In this document: positions 1 through 10,533 of the stretch, piece after piece
Layout of the letters: every line of letters begins with the position of its first letter
Position numbering within the stretch: position 1 is the first letter of the stretch
Source of the DNA: Brassica napus
Lineage: Eukaryota; Streptophyta; Magnoliopsida; Brassicales; Brassicaceae
Reading direction: 5' to 3'
Assembly (NCBI RefSeq): GCF_020379485.1
Contig: NC_063436.1
Span: 38,654,877-38,718,876, forward strand
DNA: 64,000 nt
Notes under the pieces: generated by a model
What the model was told of the DNA's origin: nothing
The model's input: only the letters and a program-made list of their open reading frames with translations
The model's database searches: none
Made by a program: the position numbers and the translations under genes

Positions 1-370
1 TGGGGTTCCCCTTTTCGACGGACGATTTCTCGCTAGGGTTTTTTCCCGAAGGTCGTTCCCGCGAAATTCCAGATCTATCGAGTGAGGTAGCGAAGTCGAG
101 TCTCTTTCCGCGGATTTTGGTGGTTCCGCGGGGACGGATTGCTCGAGTCCTTGCCGTTAAGGTTTGAACCTGTTTGGTCAAGGTACTCATGAGCTTATCC
201 TGTTCTTCCGACCTTTTCTCATAGGTGGCGAACATCTTTTTAAACTCCTCGAGCGCCGCGGCGTTGGCTGGTGCGTTGGCCGCGGATACGTCCGCTGCTG
301 GAGTGTGGAGATCGGTGCCGCTGCCTCCGTTAAGAGGAGTCTGCACGTTATCCGCGTCGTTAGTTGACAT
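1..370 (-). CDS. gag N-terminus of a Tat-like LTR retrotransposon (partial, runs off window)
   Basis: Read on the minus strand, an ATG at 370-368 opens a frame with no stop to the window edge (about 123 codons). The N-terminus is Thr/Ala/Asn-rich, then has a short charged helix containing EEFKKMF and a basic Arg/Lys stretch, as I recall for Brassicaceae Tat-like Gag N-termini. The start is supported by its place about 50 nt downstream of a primer-binding site that itself follows the end of the LTR at 440. Gag would form the cytoplasmic particle that packages element RNA. Only the N-terminus is present, so no capsid domain or zinc knuckle can be checked. Lineage is inferred; coding status of the whole gene is unknown. 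Confidence 0.7.
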   Translation of the reverse strand, partial: MSTNDADNVQTPLNGGSGTDLHTPAADVSAANAPANAAALEEFKKMFATYEKRSEEQDKLMSTLTKQVQTLTARTRAIRPRGTTKIRGKRLDFATSLDRSGISRERPSGKNPSEKSSVEKGNP

Positions 371-420
371 GTCTGATTGAGCGTGATGTGGCTTTTGCGA
401 GTTAGATTGATCTGTATCCC

Positions 421-436
421 CCTCCTTTTAGCGCCA
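421..436 (-). other. primer-binding site of the minus-strand A element
   Basis: On the minus strand the sequence TGGCGCTAAAAGGAGG starts 3 nt after the LTR terminus. A PBS begins TGG because it pairs with the CCA end of a tRNA. The same site, TGGTGCTAGAAGGAGG, follows the LTR at 41557 on the plus strand. I did not assign the tRNA. Confidence 0.65.
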
Positions 437-792
437 AACTGTGGGAACCGAAATTCGCACTGTCGATTTCCGTTTAAATAAGGAAACTAGGAAAACCCTA
501 ATTTCCCAAAGGATCCGGATATCTGCTAATACCACACGTCAAACAATCAGAACACGAGAATAACAACTATAAGGTATATGAAATCGAAAAGAGAGCAAAG
601 AATATCTTATTCTGAATTTGCGTATGAGCGTTTACAACAAGGTATAAGCCTGGGATCGGGAGCTGTCGGCGAGATACGGCTAAACCTAATTGAGTCGCAG
701 CTCGAAATAACAAAAACGGAAAATTGCCTAAATGCTCTAAGTGCTAAGTTTGCTCTGAAAGAGGTCTCCCTTCACGCTCCTCGCCTAGGACT

Positions 793-801
793 CCTTATAT
801 A
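793..801 (-). promoter_or_regulatory. LTR TATA box (A family)
   Basis: TATATAAGG on the minus strand followed by a conserved GAGTCCTAGGCGAG block. The same arrangement occurs in the other A LTRs at 27091-27099 (-), 41172-41180 (+, TATACAAGG), 48106-48114 (+) and 50480-50488 (-), so it is the likely Pol II core promoter of the family. Confidence 0.6.
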
Positions 802-1227
802 CTAGCTCCAAGGTCGGTTTACGCTTTTACTCTTCTGCCCTTAAGCCGTCATAGCATAAAATGGAGATATTCCATTTTCCCCCATCTTCGCAATTATCTT
901 CAAACTTCCGTATTTGTCCGCGGAAACTTGACATTTATCTTTCCTTGTAGACCAAGCGTAAACCGTCCTTCGGTTTACGGGCTTTGGTTAAGAAATCGCA
1001 AGTTGGGCCTCGAGTCGTGCCTTAGGTCCCTGTGGGCTGTCTTACGACTCGACACGTTTATTACGATTTCTTTCGATAAAGAACAAACTTTCCGCGGTAT
1101 TAATCCGCAATGTTTGATCCATGATTTAGAATAGCGGAAAACATAGACTGAGCTCGCTACGGTCTTCGGGAGATAGCATTGAATATTTGACTAGGATGCA
1201 TGGACTAGTGTCGTCTCGACGTTTTGG

Positions 1228-1620
1228 AAGAGCTCGGTCGCCTCGTAGCGATCGAGCGGAATGCACGCTCGGTCGCTACGTAGCGACCGAGCTTTGGCTC
1301 GAGCTCAGTCGCTACGTAGCAATCGAGCGGGACGGACGCTCGGTTGCTACGTAGCGACCGAGCTTTGGCTCGAGCTCGGTCGCTACGTAGCGACCGAGCA
1401 GAACGGGAGATCGGTCACTATGTAGCGACCGAGCGGGACGGACGCTCGGTCGTTACGTAGCGATCGAGCTTTGGCCCGAGCTCGGTCGCTACGTAGCGAC
1501 CGAGATTTGGCTCGAGCTCGGTCGTTATGTAGCGACCGAGCAGAACGGATGCTCAGTCGCTACGTAGCGACCGAGCTTTGGCTCGAGCTCGGTCTTGGTT
1601 GCTACGTAGCGACCGGATAG
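1228..1620. repeat. palindrome array in the LTR, about 11 copies
   Basis: About eleven copies of a palindrome with core GGTCGCTACGTAGCGACC, flanked by GCTC/GAGC and separated by 9-10 nt linkers of two types (GGGACGGAC-like and TTTGGCTCGA-like), repeat unit about 35 bp. Several copies carry point changes that break the symmetry. It sits in the LTR upstream (element sense) of the TATA box. Confidence 0.9.
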
Positions 1621-1814
1621 CGTGCATGTGCGGTAATTTCGCAATGATCGAGCTTGAGTTGTCCATTTTGAGCTTTCAAGGATACTTTTTCGTAAAAACT
1701 TCGTATTGGTTATTTTTTACGAAAATCATATTTTCATTTAACTATCTTTTCGGAAATACGATTTTCGAGGGTTTTCGGGTGTTAATTCCGTTATGATCAT
1801 TTTTGACCCTAACA

Positions 1815-2528
1815 GCGGTTTTCCGCCACTACGAGACATCCAGCACCATATTGACCTCGTCCGTAACGCCACCTTGCCCAATCGAGCTCACTATCGAATG
1901 AGCCCCGCGGAGCATGAAGAACTGCGACGCCAAGTAGAGGACCTATTACACAAAGGGTACGTTCGCGAGGGCCTTAGCCCTTGTTCCGTACCAGAACTCC
2001 TCATCCCAAAGAAGTACAAGTCATGGCGTATGTGCGTGGACAGTCGGGCAATCAGCAAGATCACAACCCGTTACAGGTTCCCAATTCCACGCCTAGACGA
2101 TATTTTGGACCAAATCGGAAAAGCAACAATCTTTACCAAACTAGATCTCAAGAGTGGATATCATCAGATTCGGATTCGACCTGGAGATGAATGGAAGACA
2201 GAGTTTACAATGCGAGAAGGTCTTTTCAAATGGCTAGTCATGCCATTTGGTTTATCTAATGCACCTAGCACATTCATGAGTATCATGAATCAAGCTTTGC
2301 GTCCATTTATCGGTAGATTTGTTGTCGTCTATTTCGACGACATTCTCATCTTCAGCTCCACTTTGGATGATCACCTTTGCCATCTCCAAGACGTGTACTA
2401 GCGCTTCGTCGAGAAAAGATTTATGTTGCGCGGCAGAAGTGCGAATTTGGGGTATCCAAGGTCTTGATTTTGGGATATGTGGTATCGGCGGCAGGTCTTC
2501 GCGTAGACCCACATAAGGTATCAGCGGT
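1815..2528 (+). pseudogene. Ty3/gypsy reverse transcriptase fragment
   Basis: The frame encodes the RT core: [51 protein letters not shown] and the catalytic YFDD box. An in-frame TAG at 2399-2401 and a frameshift directly after it break the gene; the next frame continues through VARQKCEFGVSK and LRVDPHK until the LTR at 2529 cuts it. Protease and the start of pol are missing on the left because the A-family LTR ends there; RNase H and integrase are missing on the right. The RT motifs look chromovirus-like, but the lineage is not fixed. Non-functional. Confidence 0.85.
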
Positions 2529-4095
2529 TGTAATAACCCTCACAAGCAGATATAATTTTGGTCTAGAAAAATCCCGCTCGACCAGTTTGGAGTTGGTTCG
2601 ACCAAAATTAAAATAAAAATCGACCGATGAATTATTCTTGATGGGACTGTCCCGAGGCCAAAATACCTACTCTTAATAGTTCTGACCAAGTGTTAATTAT
2701 TATGGTCGAGTTTTATCTAAGCTGGACGAGAACCGATGGACGGGAAACATTTTATCGAAAACTGGTCTTGAATACTTTCAGCTGCTTGCGAGTCATGTGC
2801 ATGTCATGTGCTGCCTGGCTGCTTGCTTCCTTCCTGACCTGAACATGTCACTTGCACCTTCCTTCTTGCTTACTACATTAAAGTCATGTGAGTTGCACAC
2901 CTGCTTGAATTTTCTTCATGGAAAGGAAATGACATTACTTCATGGGAAGGAAAGTGTGATTCAGCTCACCACATGTCTCATACTGATCTGAAACTTTTGT
3001 CCTTTCTTGCTGACTCTTCTCCTGCTGTTTCCCCTGTCATATATCACCTTGTCCTCTTTCCTGGTCGAGCTCATTTATCTCAGAAAAAAGAAAGAAAAAT
3101 TCATAGAGAAAGAGAGAAAGAAAGAAAGAAAGAGAGAAAAATCTGTGAGGAAAATCAATGAAACAAATCAGAAAAAATTCAGAGAAGAGAAGTGAGCTTG
3201 CACGACACTTTCTCACCCTCTTATGACTTTTATCAGTGTGTTCTGGTGTGGCAAAGAGGTGAAGGTTTGGCGTCCAACAGTTTAGAATCACCCAAGTTCT
3301 TCAGCCGTTGATTTTATCGGTAATATCGAGATCAGTTTTGCTTGAGCTTCAGTTCTTGTTAGGTAACCAAAACGAGTTGTTCTGTTTCTGATCTTGAACC
3401 TATCATGGATGTCTTGTTCTGATCAGGTTAGACGTGTGTTCAGCTTGAAGCTTATAGCAACAAAGTTCATTTAAACCTTGAGAAAACCGGTAAGCTTTAG
3501 CTTCTAGTTCAGAACAGTTTTGCTTTGAATCAGTGGACTGATTTGCTAAGCTTCTTGTCCTGGATCAGTTGTCTACACCTTTGTGTGGTTCAGTTTTATT
3601 TATTTTTGGATTAAATCAGCTGATATGAGCTGATTGGATTTAATCCAAACTGAAGTAATTTTGTCCTCAACCAAACTGGTAGGAGCTGGTCATAATCGAA
3701 CCCAACTGATCTTAGCTGAGTCTAACCATACTGATTTCTTCTTGAACTGGATTGATGAACCTTATATCCAACTGTTATGCTTTTGGTTCAGTTGGTCGAA
3801 GAGATTGAAATTACCAGCCGGATCATGCCTTGTCCTCATTCTATTTTGGGGAGTTATCAGCAAGTGATGAACGTTTAGCTTGAGCTCGAGTCTAGCTTTC
3901 CTTAGGCAATCTCATGGATTAAAGGTGAGTCTAGATAGATGGTTGATCAATACTGAATGTAGATGATTGATAGGCTTTGTCTCTTGATCAAATATTGAAT
4001 TGGTGAGGTGTTTACTTAGTGTAAATACTTAATAAATATTTATGAATGTTCGTAGAGGTTTATTCCGAACCTTAGTACTTGTTCTCAAGTACTAA
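2529..4095 (+). repeat. truncated D-type LTR (plus sense)
   Basis: Begins TGTAATAACCCTCAC, the same end found inverted at 14404 and 62974. Homology to those LTRs continues through the Cys-poor leader-like segment and a conserved hairpin at 4075-4092, then stops near 4095, where the upstream part of the DUF1985 pseudogene begins. No 3' end (GGTGTCACA) is present, so it is a 5'-LTR-half fragment. It contains a GA-rich simple sequence at about 3104-3145. Short open frames inside it have no recognisable product. Confidence 0.75.
4075..4092. other. LTR hairpin GTACTTG-loop-CAAGTAC
   Basis: Perfect 7-bp inverted repeat around a 4-nt loop. The same element occurs in the LTRs at 13299-13316 and 60988-61005, whose surroundings have diverged. 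Possible RNA hairpin or paired protein site; function unknown. Confidence 0.5.
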
Positions 4096-4208
4096 TGAAA
4101 GAAACCATTGAGTGACCTGTTTACAGTTTTTATTTCTCTCACTCGATCTTTAATCTTCCTATCATTCTCTCTTTTCAGATCGAAGTAAAAATCTCTTCGA
4201 AATCCCAA

Positions 4209-5001
4209 ATGGAGTCTCGAGCCGGTGAAGTTTCGGGTACTGCATGTGAAGAAATCTCTGAAGATCTGCCCCAAATGATGTTCGCCGATAGGGAAGAACC
4301 AGTTGGAGTTAGAGATCTAACCTATCAATCTTCGCGGGCGATAAATACAGTTTTGAATTCCCTACATGAAGACGAGATCCGTTATTTGTGGGCATCATCT
4401 TTTGGGAAGCTTGTTGAAATTGCTGAGAAACCTGCATTTTATGGGAGATTTGCTTGATTTCTTCTTTCAAGAGTGGAAAAGAAACATGAGGCGTGGTTCC
4501 GGTTTGCGGGGAAGCCGATACGGTTTTCACTTCGTGAATTTGCCATTATAACCGGTTTACCCTGTGGTAGAAATTCTGGAGAAACCGAAGGCGAAGAAGA
4601 AGAGAGCAATTAAAGATAAACCGTATTGGCCTGAGTTGTTTGGTGCTGTAGAAGATATGAGCATTTCAAGAGCATTGAAAATGCTCCAAAAAAATCTGTT
4701 GCCGATAAAGAGCTTCGGATCAAAGTTGCATGCCTGGCCCTTATTTCGTCTGTGTTACCTTCCACTAACCTCAAGATGAAGATGAAAAATCATTATGCGG
4801 AGCTTTTGGTTGATATTGATGAGTTTCTTGCGTATCCATTGGGTTGTGTCGCGTTCGACATGCTGATGACTAGTATCAAAAAAAGAGATGAGATATCTCT
4901 TTCTCAAAATACAATCGCACTGAAAGGTTTTGTACTAGCTCTTCAGCTTGTCATTGTTGAAGATGTTCTCGCATTGACTGAAGTGGTTCAAGAAGTATGT
5001 T
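4209..5001 (+). pseudogene. DUF1985 region of a Ulp1-like gene, 5' part
   Basis: An ATG at 4209 opens a frame that runs into SSFGKLVEIAEKPAF. Shifted frames continue with EKKHEAWFRF, PIRFSLREFAIITGLPCG, KPYWPELFG and the LLVDIDEFLAYP and SIKKRDEISLSQ blocks. This series is characteristic of DUF1985, a domain found N-terminal to Ulp1-type (C48) peptidase domains in Brassicaceae repeat-associated genes. At least two frameshifts and a stop separate the blocks. The gene is cut at 5001 by element C and resumes at 14410; the 5-bp ATGTT at 4997-5001 is repeated at 14405-14409, proving the interruption is an insertion. Confidence 0.8.
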
Positions 5002-6025
5002 TGTGACACCCCCGATCGTAGATAACCGGAAATGACACGGTCGATGTTCCCTGATGGTCGACCCGAGGTTCTCGAAATAAATCCGATCGCCTTAGACCAA
5101 CAACCAAAGAACACAGACGCTCCTATCGGATATTACTCTAGGCTTTTAAACCCGATAAAGCAATATTCGATAGTTAGTTTGTCCCGGACAAGGACTAATA
5201 TCATATGAGAACTCGTGATTTATAAACATATTTTTATACATTATTTATTTACTTTAAACATTTTACAAAGTGTTATAGTTTTATCCTACGGCCTATTGCC
5301 TAACAACGTTTTAAGTAAATATATATCAAAAGGTACGTTGCAAGGACAACAAAATACTACCGCTGGTTGGCCGTTCCTTCTGTCCAGAAAGTAAAGTGTC
5401 TCCCGCCTAAGGGTTACCTGCACACACGAATGAGTCATGAGCAACTAGTTTACTCAGTGAATCTATAATCACAACACAATCAATAATAAACAAAACAATT
5501 ATCAAATACATATACATGATCATGCAAGTACTAGTACTATACTTTAGTATACCAATCATCATTGTGAATTCTTATTTTAAACATCACTTCCTCAACACCC
5601 GCCCGTTACCAAACTCATATAATACAATATATATACTAGGCCCGAGAAACCACTAAGGCTAACCGAGAATAGTGAGTTATCATCACCATCATTGTCGAAT
5701 GTCCGGTATGAACAATCCGACACTGCATCGTCATGCAGTACACTGTCTCCAGGGAGCTACCCCATCATCGTGTCTTCATGACTTTGTTCCATTCGCAGGA
5801 CCAAGTCACGGTAATGCGGGGGCTTTAGGGATAGTGAATATAACAAGACTTCACATGATTTTACTTCCATAATTATTCCAAAATTAATCCTTAATAAATC
5901 ATAATTAATCCTTAATTAATCCCAGATTAATCCTTAATTAATCACAGATTAATCTTTAATTAAACCAAGATTAATCCTTAGTTAAACCAAGCTTAATCCT
6001 TAATTAAACCAAGATTAATCCTTAG
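5002..6025 (-). repeat. 3' LTR of element C, truncated
   Basis: Nearly collinear with 12136-13270 (same TGTGACACCCCCGATCG end, same internal text), then broken at about 6025 inside the TTAATTAA-rich tandem repeat, where unrelated Athila-like sequence begins. About 1.2 kb of the expected 2.27-kb LTR is missing. Short frames inside are not genes. Confidence 0.85.
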
Positions 6026-6029
6026 TTTT

Positions 6030-6683
6030 TTGCAGGCAAAATCAGCATCGATCGACAGGCTACGAGGGCCTTGGATCGATGGCAAGAAACTTGTGGAGTT
6101 ACTTCCTTACACAGTAGCAGAGGTTGACAAGATCACATCCAAGATCTACACTGCTCTAGACACCATGGAGGAACGACTTGACAAACGCTGCGATGACATC
6201 TACTTTCCATTCGACAACAAAATCAGTGGACTAGACAACCACGCAGAATGGCTACAGAAAGAAGTCAAAGCCATTCAGAGGCAACTCGCAGTTCAACACC
6301 AGATATCAGCATCGATCGACAGGACACTAGCGAAATCGATCGATGGCAACTCGCCGAGATCGACCAACGAACACATAATCGCATCGATCGACGCCGAGTC
6401 TACACCAATCGGTGAGCAGCTGATACACAAGACGGTAGAGTCAATGCAACAGGAACTGACAGAACTTTCAGCATACACCTATGACAACATAGGCTGGCAC
6501 CAGGTCAGCATTGACAACGTTCAAGAAAGGCTACAGAACATCTCCAAAGTACTTGAGAAGATGGATGACAAATGGACAAGAAATGATGAGGCCACAAGAA
6601 GTTTCATTGCATCTTGGTCCAGAATGCGCAGAGAAGACGTGGATGCTTGCTTTCCAACAAGCAGCTGCTTCTCCACCCAATAG
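6030..6683 (+). pseudogene. 3' end of an Athila-like ORF with SID motifs
   Basis: Open frame of 217 codons with no resemblance I can name to an enzyme. It is hydrophilic and predicted helical or coiled-coil in its middle, with ASIDR, KSIDG and ASIDA motifs, each encoded by ATCGATCGA-type DNA. No signal peptide or membrane segment is evident. It lies where Athila-like elements carry their ORF C-terminal region, just before the non-coding 3' region. The true start is missing: upstream is truncated LTR of element C, so the apparent ATG is only the first in the remaining frame. Function unknown; the SID motif seems to follow the DNA motif rather than protein need. Confidence 0.5.
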
Positions 6684-8098
6684 CCAATCACTACCACAGT
6701 CAAGCTAAATGACTATAACCAAGCGCTGAGTGGGAGGCAACACACTATTAGGTATTTTAGTTTGGTTTTATTAGCTAGCATTTAACTTCTTTCGTTTTAT
6801 TTCTTTCAGATTTAGGAGACCCAAGTAGGAGGACCTGAATATCGACCGACGACGAGACGTCGAAATCGTTCGACATAGGCAACCACAAGACGATCGATGT
6901 AACACTTACCCATCGATCGATATCTACTCCGGTCAGATGTATCTTCCCTACGTGTTACAATTCGTACATCATAAACTATTCATCATAACTCCGGCTGAGT
7001 TACAATGGGACAGTGTAATTTAAGTCTGGGGGGAGATTTACTGATATAATTTATTTTATTCTTATGTAAAAAGGAATTTCAAATAAATTATGCTTAGCTA
7101 TTGAAAATAGGGACTATAATCTTATATTGATTTAAACATGAATATCTAACCAATCTTTAGCACCATTTTAGATTTACTGATTGCAGATAGCACTAAAGAT
7201 GCTAAAGCGGATCAACCTATCAACTACACACTTACCTTGAACCGTATGAAGTAACCAAAGCTGATTTCCAACACTAAACCTCACATAACCGCTTGTCTTG
7301 GGGCTTGGTATACATGGGATCGAATTCTTCAGACAGGTTTGGAAGGTAACGCCTGGTTTAGATTATTTATCACATTTTCTCTCTCTAAATTTCGACCTTA
7401 GATTAGTTAGTGAGTATTATAAAAATATATATATATAATAATAAAAATAAATAAAAATAAATAAGATCTATTGTTTAATTAGGACGAGTCTGAACAGGAC
7501 TTGGTGGCTAAAACCATTAAGGCTTGATTCATAAAGACTCAAATAAAAGAGTTCGAAACGGGACTTGGAGGCGGCAATCTTCAAGGCTCGCTTTCGCAAA
7601 GAACTCTTGGATATAGGTAAAAAAGAAGTGAACAAAATTTGGTGGCAACCACCATTAAGTTTTGATTCATGGAAGCTTGTCCAATGTTGGTCACTGGTCC
7701 TACAATGGAAGCAGACTTTGACTCAAGAGAGAAATTTAGAGAGAGAGAAACTAAGAACTAACTTTTACCTACAGCTCCAGATACCTGTCTGAAATCCTTG
7801 CATCATGTGATCGATATTGCCAAGGTAAAGCAGTCACTTTATATTTACGCTAAGAAATGAAATCAGTAGAGGGGATGTCAGACGTGAATTGATGAGTTGT
7901 GTTATGTTAGAAATGGTTGCTAAGCAAGGATATTGCATAGTGTGCTTTTGTGATTAGGACTTTTTAAATGTGGTTGCAAATTGAGGAAAAATTTCTATGT
8001 TTTAAAATCTTAAATCCCCAAATTTTTTCAAACCTCTTTCAGAGAGACTGCCTGTATGTTTTGCTTGAGGACAAGCAAAATGGTAAGTCTGGGGGAGT
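6684..8098 (+). other. Athila-like non-coding 3' region
   Basis: No supported gene. Holds the GCGCTGAGTGGGAGG block, a first G-rich tract at about 7022-7033, AT-rich sequence near 7420-7465, three diverged copies of a GACTTGG(T/A)GGC... unit at about 7497, 7561 and 7638, and the final PPT. The 75-codon frame at 7565 matches a frame in the 57.7-kb copy, but the similarity also covers non-coding flanks, so it is not called as a gene. Confidence 0.6.
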
Positions 8099-9412
8099 TG
8101 ATATACCTTGGATTTGACCCGTTTTTATCCATGGTATATAAGTATTTTACTATATATATATCTATGTTTTCTACTCTTCTAGGTATGTTTTCAGGTTCAG
8201 GTGCATTTTGGAGTAAAGCTATGACTTTGGAGCATTTTGGAGCTTAAAGGACATTTTACCCGAGCTGACCACTTAGAGGTCGACGAGAGGAAGAATAATC
8301 GATCGATGTGCATCAGTGCTGACGATCGATATCAGGAAATGCCTCGACATATGAAGATTAATATCGATCGATGTACACAAGTACCATCGATCGATGTCGA
8401 GACACCAGACGCGACATTTTGGATTCAGCAGACTTAAAAACCAAGGCCAAGCCAAATTACCAAAATGCCCTGACGAGTTTTTAACCTAGTAGAATATATA
8501 CTGCCTAAGTGTTTTGACGACAGAAAGAAGAACAGAGCTTTTTCTAGACCTAGTTTTGTTACAAGTTTCATTTGGGAGAGAAGATCACTTGTGATTGGAA
8601 CTCCTTGTTTCTATTTCTTTTCATCTATTCTATGAGTTTCTATTTCTCTGTTGATATGAATTGCTTTGCCATGTCTGAGTAGTTCAACTGTTAGATCCAG
8701 GGTTCAGATAGGTTTGTGGGATTAGCCCCAAACTATAGATCTGCCTTGTTGTGATATTCATGATAGATTTGTATTCATTGCTTATTTTAGCCTTGCTAAC
8801 TAGAACTTGATCATAGGATTGCATATTCAAGCACCTTTGTTATCCCATCCTGACATCTATCTATCTATCATATTAGGATTGCTAGAGAGGGCTAACCGCC
8901 AATTTAGAATCTTAGTAGGGCATTTCATACTCGCGCATATGCCTGGCTAGAACACGTCGATCGATGTCCTCAACTGACAATCGATCAACGTTGGCAAAGG
9001 TGTATCGGTCGACGTCTTAATAGACTATCGATCGACACTCTCTCGTTGTCTGCATACTAACCGGTGAGACACGAGATCTAGTCTGTTAACCAGTGGTACA
9101 TGCGACAGCTGATCACTGAGTTAAGCGAATGAGCTCTAATATATCATGCATGCAACAATTAGGCATCTATAGGTATTATAATCTCCAACACCTGAATAGT
9201 GGCCCTGCATCTAATATCATTTCCAACCAAGTTACATTTATTATTTACTCGCTTGTTACTATTGCTATTTCATTTAAACATTTACAACCTTTAGAATTAA
9301 TAAACACTAGATTGAATTGTTCCCTAGCTCCTTGTGGATTCGATCCCTTAGTACTACATCTGAACCTCTTTTGATGAGACTAACACTCCTTAGTGTAATT
9401 TGAGTGGTATCA
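8099..9412 (+). repeat. Athila-like LTR
   Basis: TGATATACC...GGTATCA, 1314 bp, immediately after a PPT, hence a 3' LTR in plus sense. Contains several ATCGATCGA motifs (about 8298, 8365, 8390, 8958, 9010, 9040). The inverted homologue at 55982-57329 has the same ends. Its right end abuts the PPT of element C exactly. Confidence 0.85.
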
Positions 9413-9422
9413 CCCCCCTTAA

Positions 9423-10411
9423 AAGAATTCGTCCCCGAATTCTCAAAATACAAGTGTACACCCTTTACTGGACGACTGGGGTATTTGAGAAGAGTTATAG
9501 GTAATCAGCTCGGAACTTATCTTCATCCTTCCATGTTATAACAACTCTCTGTCACTTTTCCCAAAATACTTGAACTTGCAAAATTTCCCTCTTCTATTTG
9601 TTGATACGATGTTCGCCTATTCGCAAAGGACCTTCAGGATAGGTGAGGTTAGGTTGCAAGTTCTCTGGTAGCTGCAGCTCGACCATATTCGGATTTGGTA
9701 TATTCTTATGCAGTATCGACACATGAAATACCGGATGCATAGGCATATCGGGTGGAAGTTCTAGTCTATAGGCTACTTCTCCAACTCTAGCAACAATTCG
9801 GTATGGTGTCTTTGCTATTGCAGCAGATCCGGGTTCTAAGGTTATACTAAAGGGGTTACTCCTAGACGGCGGCAATCCCTCTAATGCCTTAAATACGTCC
9901 TCATATTCTCTGCTACTGGTATTTCTTCCATGTTCTGCTCTTTCTCGTCTTCAACTGGTCCAGCAACCAAGGTCACTAAGTATACTCCTTCATCCTTCTC
10001 CAAAAGGTTTTCAATTCTCAATGCTGATACTAATGACACTTCAACACTTGGTACTATGGTGTGGTAAGCTAAAGGGGGTTGGGTATCTCTCTCGAAAATA
10101 ATATTCCCTCAACCACAATCAAGGTGAGCTCGGTAACTTGACAGCCAAGCCATCCCTAAGATTACCTCGTACCTCTCTAATGGGAGAACTAACAATGAGC
10201 CGGGAAAACCATATCTTGGATAATGATTGGAACTCTTAGATTGCAGCCTTCAGTTTCAAGAACTTGATCTCCGGGAGTTAGAACGGAAACGGATAAATTC
10301 ACCTTAGTGAATTCTCCATCGAATCTATATGCTACTTCGGGAGCTACAAAACTATGTGTTGCTCTCGAATCGAAAGGATGTGGGCGGATATTCCACCCAC
10401 AAGCAAAGTCG
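9423..10411 (-). pseudogene. element C pol remnant: protease joined to integrase C-terminus/chromodomain
   Basis: Starting at 10411 on the minus strand, a frame gives TTLLVGG, then after a 1-nt loss FDSRATHSFVAPE, the aspartic protease active site with Gly changed to Arg (FDSGAT expected). VILGM-type protease text follows, then LPPSRSNPFSITLEPG and KTPYRI, the entry to RT. At about 9791-9805 the text jumps straight to VARVGEVAYRLELPPDMP and HPVFHVSILHK, the integrase C-terminal end, so RT, RNase H and the integrase core are gone. A degenerate chromodomain-like tail (VVITWKDEDKFRADY) precedes the PPT. Several stops and shifts; dead. Confidence 0.8.
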
Positions 10412-10533
10412 TTGAAAATAATTGACTTTACCATCAATTACTTACTCAACAACTTTTATACTATTTTTTTTATATCACCAATTTACCAATCATTTTAAAA
10501 TTATGCAACACGCAATTGGATAGGAAAACAAAC
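10412..10533 (-). other. candidate intron at the gag/protease junction of element C
   Basis: After the gag text PISG the minus strand shows a splice-donor-like G|GTTTG, then 122 bp of AT-rich DNA with stops, ending TTTTCAA just before the protease text TTLLVGG. Phase (1) and site match the intron of element B at 32743-32835. The acceptor AG is AA here, consistent with decay. Confidence 0.5.

Larger units (their letters stand above)
440..1814 (-). repeat. 5' LTR of A-family element (minus sense)
   Basis: Bounded by TGTGGGAACC at 440 and ...CCCTAACA at 1814. Homologous copies lie at 26716, 40525 and 47199 (both inverted relative to this one) and 50106. The PBS and gag start lie to its left, so in element sense (minus) this is the 5' LTR. 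It carries a TATA box and an array of palindromes. Right of 1814 is an unrelated reverse transcriptase, so 1814/1815 is an insertion boundary; the other LTR is outside the window, so the target duplication cannot be confirmed. Confidence 0.85.
6026..9412 (+). mobile_element. Athila-like retrotransposon 3' fragment
   Basis: Plus-sense 3' portion of an Athila-like element: end of an ORF with ASID/SIDR motifs, the conserved GCGCTGAGTGGGAGGCAAC block at about 6723, a non-coding 3' region, PPT (AAGTCTGGGGGAGT, about 8085-8098) and a full LTR 8099-9412. Gag, protease and pol are absent. A homologous minus-strand copy of the same 3' end lies at 55982-58320. Confidence 0.75.

Noticed and set aside
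3104..3145. Coding region rich in Lys/Glu/Arg
   Set aside because: It is a GA-rich simple sequence open in several frames.
6030..6683. Envelope-like protein of the Athila-like element
   Set aside because: No signal peptide or membrane segment is visible, and the frame is hydrophilic and truncated.
7565..7792. Conserved 75-codon frame as a small gene (also at 57676-57867)
   Set aside because: Similarity extends equally through neighbouring non-coding text and the frame has no start or composition typical of a gene; more likely a structured non-coding region.
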